A stretch of 64,000 nucleotides of DNA from an uncultured Sphingomonas sp. GTDB lineage: Bacteria > Pseudomonadota > Alphaproteobacteria > Sphingomonadales > Sphingomonadaceae. The stretch is taken from NCBI RefSeq assembly GCF_913774285.1, contig NZ_CAJYHX010000028.1, positions 62,001 to 126,000 on the forward strand, read 5' to 3'. Made by a program: the position numbers and the translations under genes. Positions 10,495-20,206 of the stretch are shown piece by piece (position 1 is the first letter of the stretch; every line of letters begins with the position of its first letter). A model generated the notes under the pieces. It worked only from the letters and a program-made list of their open reading frames with translations, was not told where the DNA came from and did not search any database.

Positions 10495-11489
10495 GGCGCC
10501 CGGCATCGCTTGCGCTGGCCCTGCTCGCGGCGGCGGGCGGGGCGACCGCCAGCGCGCCGCGCCCAGCGCCGCTGGTGCTGGAGGGCGCGATTGCCGGTGT
10601 GCATGATCCGGCGATCCTGCAGGACGGCGACACCTATTATCTGTTCGCTACCGGCCATCTGGGCAGCAAGCAGGGCCTGCTGCCGCTGCGCACCTCGACC
10701 GATCTGCGCCACTGGACGCTGCGTGGACCGAGCTATGCGCAGCTGCCGGCCTGGGTGCGCACCGCCGTGCCGGGGGCAACCGGGATTTGGGCGCCGGATA
10801 TTTCGAAGGCCGGCCGCGAATACCGGCTCTATTATGCGGTCTCGACCTTCGGGAAAAACCGTTCCGCCATCGGCCTTGCCACCGCGCCGCGAGTCGATCC
10901 CGCGGCGCCCGCGGCGCATTGGACCGACCGCGGTCCCGTCGTGACATCGGGGCCGGGCGACGATTTCAATGCGATCGATCCGATGCCGTTCGGCGATGCG
11001 GAGGGCCGCGCCTGGCTGGTGTTCGGCAGCTTCTGGTCGGGGATCAAGCTGATCCGGATCGATCCCGCGACCGGGCTGCGGCTGGCCGGCGACCAGCCGC
11101 CCCGCGCCCTCGCCGCCCGGCCGGACCCGGGCGCGGTGGAGGCGCCGTATGTGATCCGCCACGCCGGGCGCTATTATCTGTTCGTGTCGTTCGACTTCTG
11201 CTGCCGCGGCGCCGCGAGCAGCTACCACACCGTGGTCGGCCGGTCCTCGGCGCCCGACGGCCCGTATGTCGATCGCGACGGGCGGCCGATGCTCGCGGGC
11301 GGCGGCACGGTCGTGCTCGGCAACGGGCGGGGAACCCGCTTCGTCGGGCGCGGCGGCGCCTCGATCCTGCAGCGGCGCGACGGCGATGTCATCGTCTACC
11401 ACGCCTATGACACGCAGCATGGCGGGACGCCGACGCTGCGGATCCAGCGGCTGGGCTGGACGCGCGACGGGTGGCCGGTCGCCCGCTGA
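10491..11489 (+). CDS. Glycoside hydrolase family 43, arabinan endo-1,5-alpha-L-arabinosidase-like (TTG start overlapping upstream stop)
   Basis: VHDPAILQDGDTYYLFATG; IWAPDISKAGREYRLYYAVSTFG; VEAPYVIRHAGRYYLFVSFDFCCRG. Confidence 0.85.
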   Translation: MRRPASLALALLAAAGGATASAPRPAPLVLEGAIAGVHDPAILQDGDTYYLFATGHLGSKQGLLPLRTSTDLRHWTLRGPSYAQLPAWVRTAVPGATGIWAPDISKAGREYRLYYAVSTFGKNRSAIGLATAPRVDPAAPAAHWTDRGPVVTSGPGDDFNAIDPMPFGDAEGRAWLVFGSFWSGIKLIRIDPATGLRLAGDQPPRALAARPDPGAVEAPYVIRHAGRYYLFVSFDFCCRGAASSYHTVVGRSSAPDGPYVDRDGRPMLAGGGTVVLGNGRGTRFVGRGGASILQRRDGDVIVYHAYDTQHGGTPTLRIQRLGWTRDGWPVAR

Positions 11490-11511
11490 CGACCGGCCTG
11501 GTGAGCATCGC

Positions 11512-12657
11512 TCAGCGTGCGGCGGGCACCACGCCCTTGGGCGCAGCGGACAGGCGCCGGATTAGGTCGACCTCGGCCTGGCGATAGGGCTTGCCGTCGC
11601 CGTGGAACACCTCGTGGAACCAGACGGTCGGCTCCTCATAGGTATAGGGCTTTTTCCAGCTGTCCCAGGGCAGCCGGGTCTGCGACTTGCCGTCGACGAA
11701 ACCCCAGTTGAACATGGCGATGTTCAGCCGCTTGCCGATCGGCAGCGTGCCGTCGAAGGTGGATCCGTTGCCGCGCGCCATATATTCGGTGCACAGCACC
11801 GGCCGTCCATAGCCGAGCATCTGCTTGGCGCGGCGTTCGAACGTCTCGGGCCAGCTGTAATCGTGGAAGCTCAGCACGTCGGACTGGGCGATCTGGATTT
11901 TCTCGACGGCGTCGAGCGTGCTCTGGTCGTCCCAATGGTCGCCGATCCACACGCCCGAGGTGAGCGGCTGGATCGGATCGGCCGACCGCGCTGCGGCGAA
12001 TACGCGCGGCAGCAGCAGGGCCACATATTTGTTCTTGTCCGGCGTCGGCGCGTAATTGCCGCCGCCGGGATTGTTGGGCTCGTTCCAGACGTCCCAGCCG
12101 AGCACGCGCTCGTCCTTGGCGAAGGTGGTGACGATGTCCTTCACATAGGCTTCGAGCTTGCCGTACTGCGCCGCATCCTTGAGCCGCGCGGCGCCGGGGG
12201 ACTGGGCCGAGCCGGAATTGTGGACGCCGGGAATCGGTGGGTGCTGCGGGCCGGCATGGGGATCGGGATCCCAGCAGCTGTCGAAGAAGATCCACAGCGT
12301 CTTGATGTGGTGCCGGGCCGCGATCGTCATGAATTCGTCCATGCGCCGCTTGAGCCCGGCCGCATCGGTTTCCCAGAGCAGGTGGTGCAGGTTCACCCGC
12401 ATCACGTTCATGCCGATCTTCTCGGCCCAGCCGAGTTCGAGATCGATGCGCTTGGGATCCCAGGTCTCGGCCTGGAACATCTCGAGCTGGTTGATCGCCG
12501 TGGCGGGCGTGAAGTTGGCCCCTACCATCCAGGGCTGCTGGGCATACCAGGCGTTGGCCTGCGCCTTGGTCCATTGGTCGCGCGCCTGTGCCCCAGGCAC
12601 GGTGGCGGCGATCGCCAGCGCTGCGCCGGCGAGAAGAAATGTGCGGCGGATCATCAT
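11512..12657 (-). CDS. Secreted glycoside hydrolase, GH5/clan-A-like (cellulase/xylanase-type)
   Basis: Signal peptide FLLAGAALAIAATVPGAQA; VLGWDVWNEPNNPGGG acid/base motif; VLCTEYMARGNGS nucleophile. Confidence 0.75.
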   Translation of the reverse strand: MMIRRTFLLAGAALAIAATVPGAQARDQWTKAQANAWYAQQPWMVGANFTPATAINQLEMFQAETWDPKRIDLELGWAEKIGMNVMRVNLHHLLWETDAAGLKRRMDEFMTIAARHHIKTLWIFFDSCWDPDPHAGPQHPPIPGVHNSGSAQSPGAARLKDAAQYGKLEAYVKDIVTTFAKDERVLGWDVWNEPNNPGGGNYAPTPDKNKYVALLLPRVFAAARSADPIQPLTSGVWIGDHWDDQSTLDAVEKIQIAQSDVLSFHDYSWPETFERRAKQMLGYGRPVLCTEYMARGNGSTFDGTLPIGKRLNIAMFNWGFVDGKSQTRLPWDSWKKPYTYEEPTVWFHEVFHGDGKPYRQAEVDLIRRLSAAPKGVVPAAR

Positions 12658-12680
12658 CTGGTCTGCTCCCCTGTTGTCGT

Positions 12681-13841
12681 TCAGCGCTTCTTCGGCGCCG
12701 CGGCCTGGCCGGTGGTCAGGCGGTAGGTCATCACGTTGCGATAGGTCTGGCCGGGATCGAGCCGGGCGTTCGGAAAGCCCTTCTGGTTGGGCGCATCCGG
12801 GAAGATCTGGGGCTCCATCACGATTGCGTCGCCCTCGCGGTAGATCCGCTTGGACTTGCCATGCGTGGTGCCGTCGAGAAAATTGCCCGAATAGAATTGC
12901 AGCCCCGGCTGGTTCGACCAGAGCTCGAAGCCGCGCCCCGAGGCGGGGTCAGTGACCTTCGCCATCAGATGCTGGTCGGGCGTCACCTCGCGGCCGATCA
13001 CCCAGTTGTGATCATAGCCGCGGCCAAAGACGATCTGCTGGTCGCGCGCATCGCGGACGCGGTCGCCCACCGCCTGCGGCGTGCGGAAGTCGAACACCGT
13101 GCCGGCGACGCTCTTGAACGCGCCCGTGGGTATCGCGCCGGCATCGGTGGGCAGATAGGTCTGCGCCGGAATGGTGACGCGGTGGCCCATCGCACCGCCC
13201 GTCGCGCCCTCGCCGGAGAGGTTCCAGTAGCTGTGGTTGGTGATGTTGGCGATCGTCGGCGCGTCGGTGGTCGCGGTGTAGGTGATCGTCAGGTTGTTCT
13301 GCTCGTCGAGCGCATAGGTGGCGTCGACGGTCATCGTGCCGGGATAGCCCTGGTCGCCATCGCGGCTGACATAGCGCAGCGTCACCGAGGCGGTGGGCCC
13401 GTCCTTCACCGAGACGACCTCCCACAACACCTTGTCGAAGCCGACCGTGCCGCCGTGCAGCGCGTTCTTGCCGTCGTTGACCGGCGTCTGGAAGCTGCGG
13501 CCGTCGATCCGGAAGCGGCCCTCGGCGAGGCGGTTGGCGAAGCGACCGACGGTGGCGCCGAAATACTGCCCCTTGGCGAGATAGTCGGCCATGTTGTCAT
13601 AGCCGAGGATCACGTCCGCCTTGCGGCCGGCGCGATCGGGCATGACCAGCGACTGCAGCATCGCGCCGTACGCGACCACCGTCGCCGATACGCCGCGCCC
13701 GTTGCTGAGCGTTACCGAGGCGACGGCGCGCCCGTCCGCCATCTTGCCGAAGGTGCCGCGCCGGGCGGTCGCCGCCTCGGCATGGCTCGACAGCGCGACC
13801 AGCGCGGCGATGCCGCAGATCGCCATTGCACCCTTCATCAT
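12681..13841 (-). CDS. Aldose 1-epimerase (galactose mutarotase family), secreted
   Basis: Signal peptide; GATVGRFANRLAEGRFRIDG; LHGGTVGFDKVLWEV; ITNHSYWNLSGEG. Confidence 0.92.
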   Translation of the reverse strand: MMKGAMAICGIAALVALSSHAEAATARRGTFGKMADGRAVASVTLSNGRGVSATVVAYGAMLQSLVMPDRAGRKADVILGYDNMADYLAKGQYFGATVGRFANRLAEGRFRIDGRSFQTPVNDGKNALHGGTVGFDKVLWEVVSVKDGPTASVTLRYVSRDGDQGYPGTMTVDATYALDEQNNLTITYTATTDAPTIANITNHSYWNLSGEGATGGAMGHRVTIPAQTYLPTDAGAIPTGAFKSVAGTVFDFRTPQAVGDRVRDARDQQIVFGRGYDHNWVIGREVTPDQHLMAKVTDPASGRGFELWSNQPGLQFYSGNFLDGTTHGKSKRIYREGDAIVMEPQIFPDAPNQKGFPNARLDPGQTYRNVMTYRLTTGQAAAPKKR

Positions 13842-13998
13842 CCTTCTCCTCCCAAGCGCTGTTCTCGTGATTCTCACCGTGCGGGACACGCACATGTAAA
13901 AATATGATAAATATGTTGCTTGCGATGTCAGGCTTATATAATCTCCGCGGCACGAACAAGCCCGCCATACGAGCGGCGTGAAAAAGGGGAGGAATAGC

Positions 13999-16779
13999 AT
14001 GAAGATGAAGCCGTTCTTGTGCGCGTCCGTCTCGGCCGTCATCGGCCTGGCGCTGGCGCCCGCCGCAACTGCCCAGACCGCCCTGGAGTCGCCGAAACCG
14101 CAGACGTCCAGCGCCGACAGCATCAACCCCGCGTCGCCCACCGCTGCCGTGCAGGAAACGGGTGCGAGCGCCGAAGACACGATCGTCGTCACCGGCCTGC
14201 GCCGCAGCCTCCAGTCCGCCCAGTCGATCAAGCGCAACTCGGACGGCATCGTCGACGCCATCGTCGCCGAGGATATCGGCAAGCTGCCGGACACCTTCGC
14301 CTCCTCGGCGCTGCAGCGTGTCGCCGGCGTCAACGTCACCCGTGGCGGCGGCGAGTCGGCGGGCGTCACCGTCCGTGGTCTGCCCGACCTTACCACCACC
14401 TATAACGGCCGGCAGATCTTCACCGCCGAGGGCCGCTATGTCGCGATCCAGGATTTCCCCGCCGGCACCGTCGCCGCGCTGGAGGTGTTCAAGTCCGGCC
14501 TCGCCAATCAGATCGAGGGCGGCATCGCCGGCGAGATCAACGTCCGCGGCCGCCGCCCCTTCGACTTCAAGGGCTTCGAGCTGTCCGGCTCGGTCAACGG
14601 CGTGCTCTCGCAGCAGTCCAAGGGCACGACCTGGAACGGCAACCTGCTGGTCAGCGATCGCTGGAACACCGGCATCGGCGAGATGGGCCTGCTGGTCAAC
14701 GCTTCCTATGTCGGCATCAACTTCCTCGATTCGACCCGCGAACAGTCGCTGGTGATCGCGACGACCAACGCCGCCAACGCGCCTGCCGGCCAGGCGGGGC
14801 TGCGCTATCCCGACGCACAGGGCCTGTTCCTCGGCTATGGCGATCGCTGGCGCCCCTCGGCCAATGCCGCCTTCCAGTGGAAGCCGACGCCCGAGCTCGA
14901 GATCTATGCCGACGGGCTGTTCCAGGGGTTCCGCTCGCGCGATTACAATCGCTACATGTTCATGCCGATCTTCGGCGACAATCTGCAGCTGTCGAACATC
15001 ACGACGCAGGCGAATGGCAGGAACATCGCCAGCATGACGGTGACCGGCGCCTCGCGCCCGGACGGCTATAGCGGCTCGTTCAACGGCCATACCGACACCT
15101 ATCAGGGCGGCGGCGGCGCGATCTGGACGCGTGACCGGCTGCGCATTTCGGCCGACGTCGCCTATACCGACAGCACCTACACCGCGAACAACGTCAATAT
15201 CGACTATGCGGCGGCCAGCTCGCCGGTGCGCAACGTACAGTTCGAGGCGCCGGTCGACGGCGGCCCGAGCCAGCAGTTCGTCAACTTCAGCCTGACCGAC
15301 CCCGCCAACTATATCAGCCGCGGGCTGTGGCAGGAGCTTCTGGTGGTGAGCGGCACCGACTGGCAGGCGCGCACCGACCTATCCTATGATTTCGACGGAG
15401 GCTTCCTCAAGCGGATCGACGTCGGCCTGCGCTATTCCGACCGCAAGGCGGCGCGCGATCTCGGCAATCTCTACATCAACAACGAGGCGTCGCGCATCCC
15501 GCTGGCCTCGCTGCCAGGTGCCGATGTACGCCCGACGCTGCCGGGCTTCGCCTATCACGACGGGTACCCCAACGTCTTCTATGCGGCGAGCACGCGCGAC
15601 AGCATCCGCAACAACCTGCCGGCGCTGCGCAGCTTCTTCGGCGCGCCCGCAGGCATCCCGCCGTTCAACCCGGCCGAGACCTTCCGCGCCAACGAGAAGT
15701 CCTACGCCGCCTATGCGCAGGTGAAGTACGGCTTCGATCTGGGCGGCACCAATATCGACGGCGTCGTCGGTCTGCGCGCGGTGAAGACCAAGACCAGTAT
15801 CAACGGCTTCTCGCGCGTCGAGGATGCGGGTGGGGTGGTCACCAACCCGCCGGTGAGCGCGAAGAACGAGTATACCGACTATCTGCCCAATGCGAGCGCG
15901 CGCATCGGCTTCACCGACAAGCTGCAGCTGCGCCTCGCCTTCACCCAGACCCGCACCCGGCCCAATTTCTTCGACCTGCGGCCCAATACCTCGCTGGGCC
16001 AGCCGGTGATTCTCGCCCCCGGCGATCCCTGTCTCACGAATGCCACCACCCCCGAATGCGTCGAGCGCCTGCGCCGCGGCGGATCGTCGGGCAACCCGTA
16101 TCTCAAGCCGCTGACCTCGGACAATTACGACGCCAGCCTGGAGTGGTATTTCTCGCGGACCGGATCGTTCACCGCCGCGATCTTCCGTCACGATGCCAAC
16201 GGCTTCCTCGCGACCGTCGACGATCGCACCCAGCCGGGGCTGCGGCTGGCCTCGCCGGTCAATCTCGGCAAGACCAAGCTGCAGGGCGCAGAGCTGACCT
16301 TCACCAGCTTCCTCGACATCGACGGGCTGCCGGACTGGGCCAAGGGCTTCGGCATCCAGGCCAACGGCACCTATATCGACGCCAAGGGCGACCTCGTTCC
16401 CAATTTCGCCGCGACCTATGGCAACCGCCAGCAGGCCTTCCCGGGCGTGTCAAAATGGTCGGGCAACCTGGTCGCGCTCTATGAAAAGCCGCAATTCTCG
16501 GCACGCGTGGCGTACAATTATCGCTCGAAATTCGTGTCCTTCTACAGCTTGGAGGCGCTCGACCCGATCGCCCATCCGGTGATCGAGAAGGGCCGCGGCC
16601 AGCTCGACCTGTCGGCAACGGTGACCCCGGTCGAGAACATCACCATCGCCTTCGACGTGGTCAACGTGCTCGGCAATCCGCTGCAGCGCTATCGCCAGTT
16701 CGATACCGGCGACAGCTACACGCGGCAGGTGCTCTACCTCGAGCGTGCCTATTCGCTGGGCGTACGCTTCCGCTTCTGA
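13999..16779 (+). CDS. TonB-dependent receptor
   Basis: DTIVVTGLRRSLQSAQSIKRNSDGIVDAIVAEDIGKLPDTFASSALQRVAGVNVTR plug; C-terminal ..YSLGVRFRF; GGGGAGGAATAGC Shine-Dalgarno before ATG. Confidence 0.95.
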   Translation: MKMKPFLCASVSAVIGLALAPAATAQTALESPKPQTSSADSINPASPTAAVQETGASAEDTIVVTGLRRSLQSAQSIKRNSDGIVDAIVAEDIGKLPDTFASSALQRVAGVNVTRGGGESAGVTVRGLPDLTTTYNGRQIFTAEGRYVAIQDFPAGTVAALEVFKSGLANQIEGGIAGEINVRGRRPFDFKGFELSGSVNGVLSQQSKGTTWNGNLLVSDRWNTGIGEMGLLVNASYVGINFLDSTREQSLVIATTNAANAPAGQAGLRYPDAQGLFLGYGDRWRPSANAAFQWKPTPELEIYADGLFQGFRSRDYNRYMFMPIFGDNLQLSNITTQANGRNIASMTVTGASRPDGYSGSFNGHTDTYQGGGGAIWTRDRLRISADVAYTDSTYTANNVNIDYAAASSPVRNVQFEAPVDGGPSQQFVNFSLTDPANYISRGLWQELLVVSGTDWQARTDLSYDFDGGFLKRIDVGLRYSDRKAARDLGNLYINNEASRIPLASLPGADVRPTLPGFAYHDGYPNVFYAASTRDSIRNNLPALRSFFGAPAGIPPFNPAETFRANEKSYAAYAQVKYGFDLGGTNIDGVVGLRAVKTKTSINGFSRVEDAGGVVTNPPVSAKNEYTDYLPNASARIGFTDKLQLRLAFTQTRTRPNFFDLRPNTSLGQPVILAPGDPCLTNATTPECVERLRRGGSSGNPYLKPLTSDNYDASLEWYFSRTGSFTAAIFRHDANGFLATVDDRTQPGLRLASPVNLGKTKLQGAELTFTSFLDIDGLPDWAKGFGIQANGTYIDAKGDLVPNFAATYGNRQQAFPGVSKWSGNLVALYEKPQFSARVAYNYRSKFVSFYSLEALDPIAHPVIEKGRGQLDLSATVTPVENITIAFDVVNVLGNPLQRYRQFDTGDSYTRQVLYLERAYSLGVRFRF

Positions 16780-16842
16780 TCGGAAGCGCGCAGGGCGCGG
16801 CCATGATGCTGCGCCCTGCTTCCCCCTGTGCACGGAGCCTGC

Positions 16843-17808
16843 ATGCGACGCTTCATCCTGGGGTGCGGACTGGCCGCGCTCCTTGCGGGCACCGCGCTCG
16901 CCGACAACCCGCAGTTCACCGGCGCGGACCCGCATGCGGTGTTCCTCGGCAAGACGCTCTGGATCTTCCCGACCGGCGGGCCCGGCGGCAGCTGGGCGGC
17001 AGACCGCTTCGGCGCCTTCTCGTCGCGCGACCTGCGGCACTGGCGGACGCGCGGCGAACTGATCCGCCGCGATCAGATTTCCTGGATCGCGGACGACGGC
17101 GCCCCGGCGCATTTCCTCTGGGCCCCGGCGCTCGCGCAGCGCCGCGGACGCTACTACCTCTATTTCTCGGTGGGGCCGCAGAACCCGACGCCCAGCCGCA
17201 TCGGCGTCGCCGTCGCCGATCGTCCGCAAGGCCCCTTTCGCGATATCGGCCATCCGCTGATCGCCGATGGCGGCAATGGCTTCGAGGCGATCGACCCGAT
17301 GGTGTTCGTCGATCCCCGCTCGGGCAAGGCCTATCTCTATGCGGGCGGCAGCGCCGGCGCCCGGCTGCGGGTATGGGTGCTGAACGCCGACATGACCAGC
17401 ATCGCGCGCGAGATCCCCGTCGCCACCCCGCCCAACTTCACCGAAGGCGCCTTCCTGCATATGCGGGGCGGCACCTATTACCTGTCGTACAGCCATGGCC
17501 GCTGGAACGGCCCCGACTATTCGGTCCACTATGCGACCGCCACGTCGCCGACGGGCCCCTGGACCTATCGTGGCGCCATTCTGACGGGGGACGCACGGCA
17601 TCAAGGGCCCGGACACCATAGCATCGTACGTACGCCTGCGGGCAACTGGCTGATCGTCTACCACCGATGGGAGGGCGCGCGCGGCCCGGAGCCCTATCGC
17701 GGCGAGCGCCAGATCGCGATCGACCGGCTGCGCTATGCCAAGGATGGCCGCATCGTGCCGGTAACGATGACCGACGGCGCCGCAGCCCCGACGCTGCCGG
17801 GGAGGTGA
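16843..17808 (+). CDS. Glycoside hydrolase family 43-like, secreted
   Basis: MRRFILGCGLAALLAGTALA signal; FTGADPHAVFLGKTLWIFPTGG; HFLWAPALAQRRGRYYLYFSVGP. Confidence 0.85.
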   Translation: MRRFILGCGLAALLAGTALADNPQFTGADPHAVFLGKTLWIFPTGGPGGSWAADRFGAFSSRDLRHWRTRGELIRRDQISWIADDGAPAHFLWAPALAQRRGRYYLYFSVGPQNPTPSRIGVAVADRPQGPFRDIGHPLIADGGNGFEAIDPMVFVDPRSGKAYLYAGGSAGARLRVWVLNADMTSIAREIPVATPPNFTEGAFLHMRGGTYYLSYSHGRWNGPDYSVHYATATSPTGPWTYRGAILTGDARHQGPGHHSIVRTPAGNWLIVYHRWEGARGPEPYRGERQIAIDRLRYAKDGRIVPVTMTDGAAAPTLPGR

Positions 17809-17825
17809 TCACGGCGGAGGAGTAC

Positions 17826-17841
17826 GTGGCGGAGCGGGAGG
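17826..17841. repeat. Distal attachment-site core (duplicate of tRNA-Ser 3' end incl. CCA)
   Basis: Identical 16-mer GTGGCGGAGCGGGAGG also at 43714-43729. Confidence 0.75.
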
Positions 17842-17907
17842 AAGCCTGAGGTTGATCTTAAGTAATTCAATTTACATCTTAATATATGAGGCCGCGAAAG
17901 GCGCCCC

Positions 17908-17936
17908 CACATTTTTCCCCACACTTTCTGTGAGAT
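17908..17936 (+). repeat. Island-end repeat, candidate integrase arm-type site
   Basis: CACATTTTTCCCCACACTTTCTGTGAGAT matches 25/29 with 43584-43612. Confidence 0.6.
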
Positions 17937-17972
17937 TGCCAGGAACGATCTGGCACGACTGCCGACCGCTAC

Positions 17973-18028
17973 GCGCCCAAAGCCGGACATTCAGGGGAGC
18001 GATCAACCGCCCTGAAAGCGGACGCAAA
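17973..18028. repeat. Interspersed intergenic repeat copy A
   Basis: GCGCCCAAAGCCGGACATTC..CCGCCCTGAAAGCGGACGCAAA; similar to copy B at 20972. Confidence 0.6.
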
Positions 18029-18297
18029 TCGGTAGACTTTCGCCGCTCGGCGGGTGGCCGGGCCCAGGGAGCGAGCCGTCCGAGCGAGGTGGGCTAGGGA
18101 GACGGCAGCTAGTTCGGGCTCCCCAGCTGCATAAGGAACTATACAGCGCGGCTCGTCCGCGCACCATGCTTCGAACGGCGCCAGCTAAGTCCCTATAACC
18201 CCGCAACCTTTTGGAACCGCATTCGTTCTCATAGTCCCTGAACAGTAACTAGGTTACGCAGTTGGCGGGCTCTCGCACCCCCCATCCGTCAACTGTG

Positions 18298-18334
18298 AAA
18301 GAGCCCGCCATGCTCCGCAGCCGGCGGGCTCTTT
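18298..18334. terminator. Bidirectional intrinsic terminator-like hairpin
   Basis: AAAGAGCCCGCC - 13 nt - GGCGGGCTCTTTT, perfect 12-bp arms followed by T-tract. Confidence 0.7.
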
Positions 18335-18412
18335 TACGCCTTCAGGAAAATGCCACGCTTCAGGTCAGGCGGTGAATATCCATTCCGCGACCCGCCGCCG
18401 CGTCGGCTGGCT

Positions 18413-19180
18413 TCATGCCTGCCCTGTGGGTTGAGGGGAAACGGCACGAGCAACTTCGACGTCGTGGAACGCGGTGGCCATCGCTGCTTCGTCGACTTCT
18501 CGGAGGAAATACGGGTACAGCGAGCGCGAGCTGCCCTTGGTCGCTTGCCTGTGGCTGGCGATGTTCGCCCTTATGGTCTCTACGCTGAGCCAAAGTAGAT
18601 GCGAAGGCGCCTGCACACTTTCATTTGTTCGAGCGTCTCCCACAGGACGAAAGCCGAGCATCGCTTCGTAGAAGCTTCGATGCCGCGGGTTCACCTCGAT
18701 GAAGAGGTCCGTGCATTGGTGCTTGGCCGATCCATAGATCAGCACGGCATGAAACAGGTGCGCCAAGCGGGGCCGAGCAGGGGTGGACGCGTCGAAAGCG
18801 AATTTCGTCAGCTCACAAATGCTGGCGCCTGGGGCAGCACGAAACGTGTCTAGGACATCCCCGAAGGTACGATCAGCAGCAAGGCCCGCACCGCCGTCGA
18901 CCGTCAGTGTAAGTGTGCCTACCAGAGCTTCGTCGGATGCGGCGAGGAATGTAGTGCAACGCTCTCCCTCAGGAATTTGATGATCGCAGCCATAACCCCG
19001 CCATCCATACATTCTGTTCAGAAGGTCTGCAGCTTCGGACCGGTGCTGCCGATTTGATGCGATCCGGATACCGAAGTCGGCAGCGGCCACAGGCGGCGAT
19101 TTATGCAACCACTCTGCCGCTAGGGATCCAACGGCTGCTGACGTGCGTCCGGCAGCCGCATTCACTGCGTCCAATGTCAT
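18413..19180 (-). CDS. N-acyl amino acid synthase FeeM-like / GNAT-fold acyltransferase
   Basis: LLNRMYGWRGYGCDH..; TFLAASDEALVGTLTLTVDGGAGLAADRTFGDVLDTFRAAPGASICELTKFAFD; CTDLFIEVNPRHRSFYEAMLGF. Confidence 0.7.
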   Translation of the reverse strand: MTLDAVNAAAGRTSAAVGSLAAEWLHKSPPVAAADFGIRIASNRQHRSEAADLLNRMYGWRGYGCDHQIPEGERCTTFLAASDEALVGTLTLTVDGGAGLAADRTFGDVLDTFRAAPGASICELTKFAFDASTPARPRLAHLFHAVLIYGSAKHQCTDLFIEVNPRHRSFYEAMLGFRPVGDARTNESVQAPSHLLWLSVETIRANIASHRQATKGSSRSLYPYFLREVDEAAMATAFHDVEVARAVSPQPTGQA

Positions 19181-19455
19181 GATAATCCCGTCATTTTTGC
19201 TCTCGACCCGAGCTACGGGGTACCGCGACAGCCTAACGTTTGCGCTAAGGGTTGCCCACATTTCGGCCGTAGCGTTCTGAAAACGCGGCCAAAATTTCAA
19301 ACTTGTGGAACGGCCTAGTTTATCGCTGAGCGGTTGAGGCAGTGTGCCTCGTTTGATCGCATTTTTGCTGAATGGAACCAATCACTTGGCTAGGCGTTCG
19401 GCCCTCCGGCCGAAAATCGTTAACGGCTTGGTAACCTTTTCAGGGAGTCTACTGT

Positions 19456-20082
19456 ATGAAGCGCTATCTCGCGGCCGTTGCCGCCATTTCGGCGGGCCTT
19501 CTTGGCACGACCGCAGCCCAGGCTGCAACCACGATCATCACCCCGAGCTCGCAGCCGAAGGGCACGACTTTTGTTGTTTCGGGCGATCCGTTCTCCGGTC
19601 CGGTCGCTGCAACGTTCGGTCACACCGGCATTGCCAAGGGCGCTTTCACCGACATCTTCCAGTTCACGCTTGGCCAGGACGGCACCGGAAGCGGGTCCGT
19701 GACGACCAGCGTCACCAAGACGGGCTTCCTGAAGTTCACTGATCTCGACATCACCTCGGTCGTCTTCAACGGCATCGCTGCTACCAGCACTCTGTTCGAC
19801 CTCGGCGGCAACGTCTGTTCCACCCGCGGCGTCGGCAGCTGCGGAGCCAGCGAGTCCTTTGCCCTCACGGACGCGATGGTTAAGGCCGGCGTGCTGAACA
19901 CCATCACCATCACCGGCGTTTCTCGCGGTCTGGGCTCCTATGGCAGCAACGCGACCTTCGATCCGTCCGCCGTTCCTGAGCCCGCCTCATGGGGTCTCAT
20001 GATCGCCGGCATCGGTGCGGCCGGCTTCAGCCTGCGCCGTCGTCGCTCGAGCAATGGTCGCCGGTCGGTCCAGGCGGCCTGA
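19456..20082 (+). CDS. PEP-CTERM sorting-domain secreted protein (FxDxF-type)
   Basis: Signal peptide MKRYLAAVAAISAGLLGTTAAQA; FTDIFQF; C-terminus AVPEPASWGLMIAGIGAAGFSLRRRR. Confidence 0.9.
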   Translation: MKRYLAAVAAISAGLLGTTAAQAATTIITPSSQPKGTTFVVSGDPFSGPVAATFGHTGIAKGAFTDIFQFTLGQDGTGSGSVTTSVTKTGFLKFTDLDITSVVFNGIAATSTLFDLGGNVCSTRGVGSCGASESFALTDAMVKAGVLNTITITGVSRGLGSYGSNATFDPSAVPEPASWGLMIAGIGAAGFSLRRRRSSNGRRSVQAA

Positions 20083-20176
20083 ATCTAGGCTGTCTTTTCC
20101 GGTGCTATGGTCTCATCTGGGATTGGAGCACCGGAAGTGGATTGAGAGTGCTCCATCGCCCGGAGCACAAAGGCAA

Positions 20177-20206
20177 AAGGGCCCAGGTAGACACCCCTGG
20201 GCCCTT
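20177..20206 (+). terminator. Intrinsic terminator-like hairpin after PEP-CTERM gene
   Basis: AAGGGCCCAGG - 8 nt - CCTGGGCCCTT, perfect 11-bp arms. Confidence 0.65.

Noticed and set aside
13597-15090. Minus-strand ORF of 497 aa
   Set aside because: Antisense of the TonB receptor and out of frame with the epimerase.
15379-16191. Minus-strand ORF of 270 aa
   Set aside because: Shadow ORF antisense of the TonB receptor; composition bias only.
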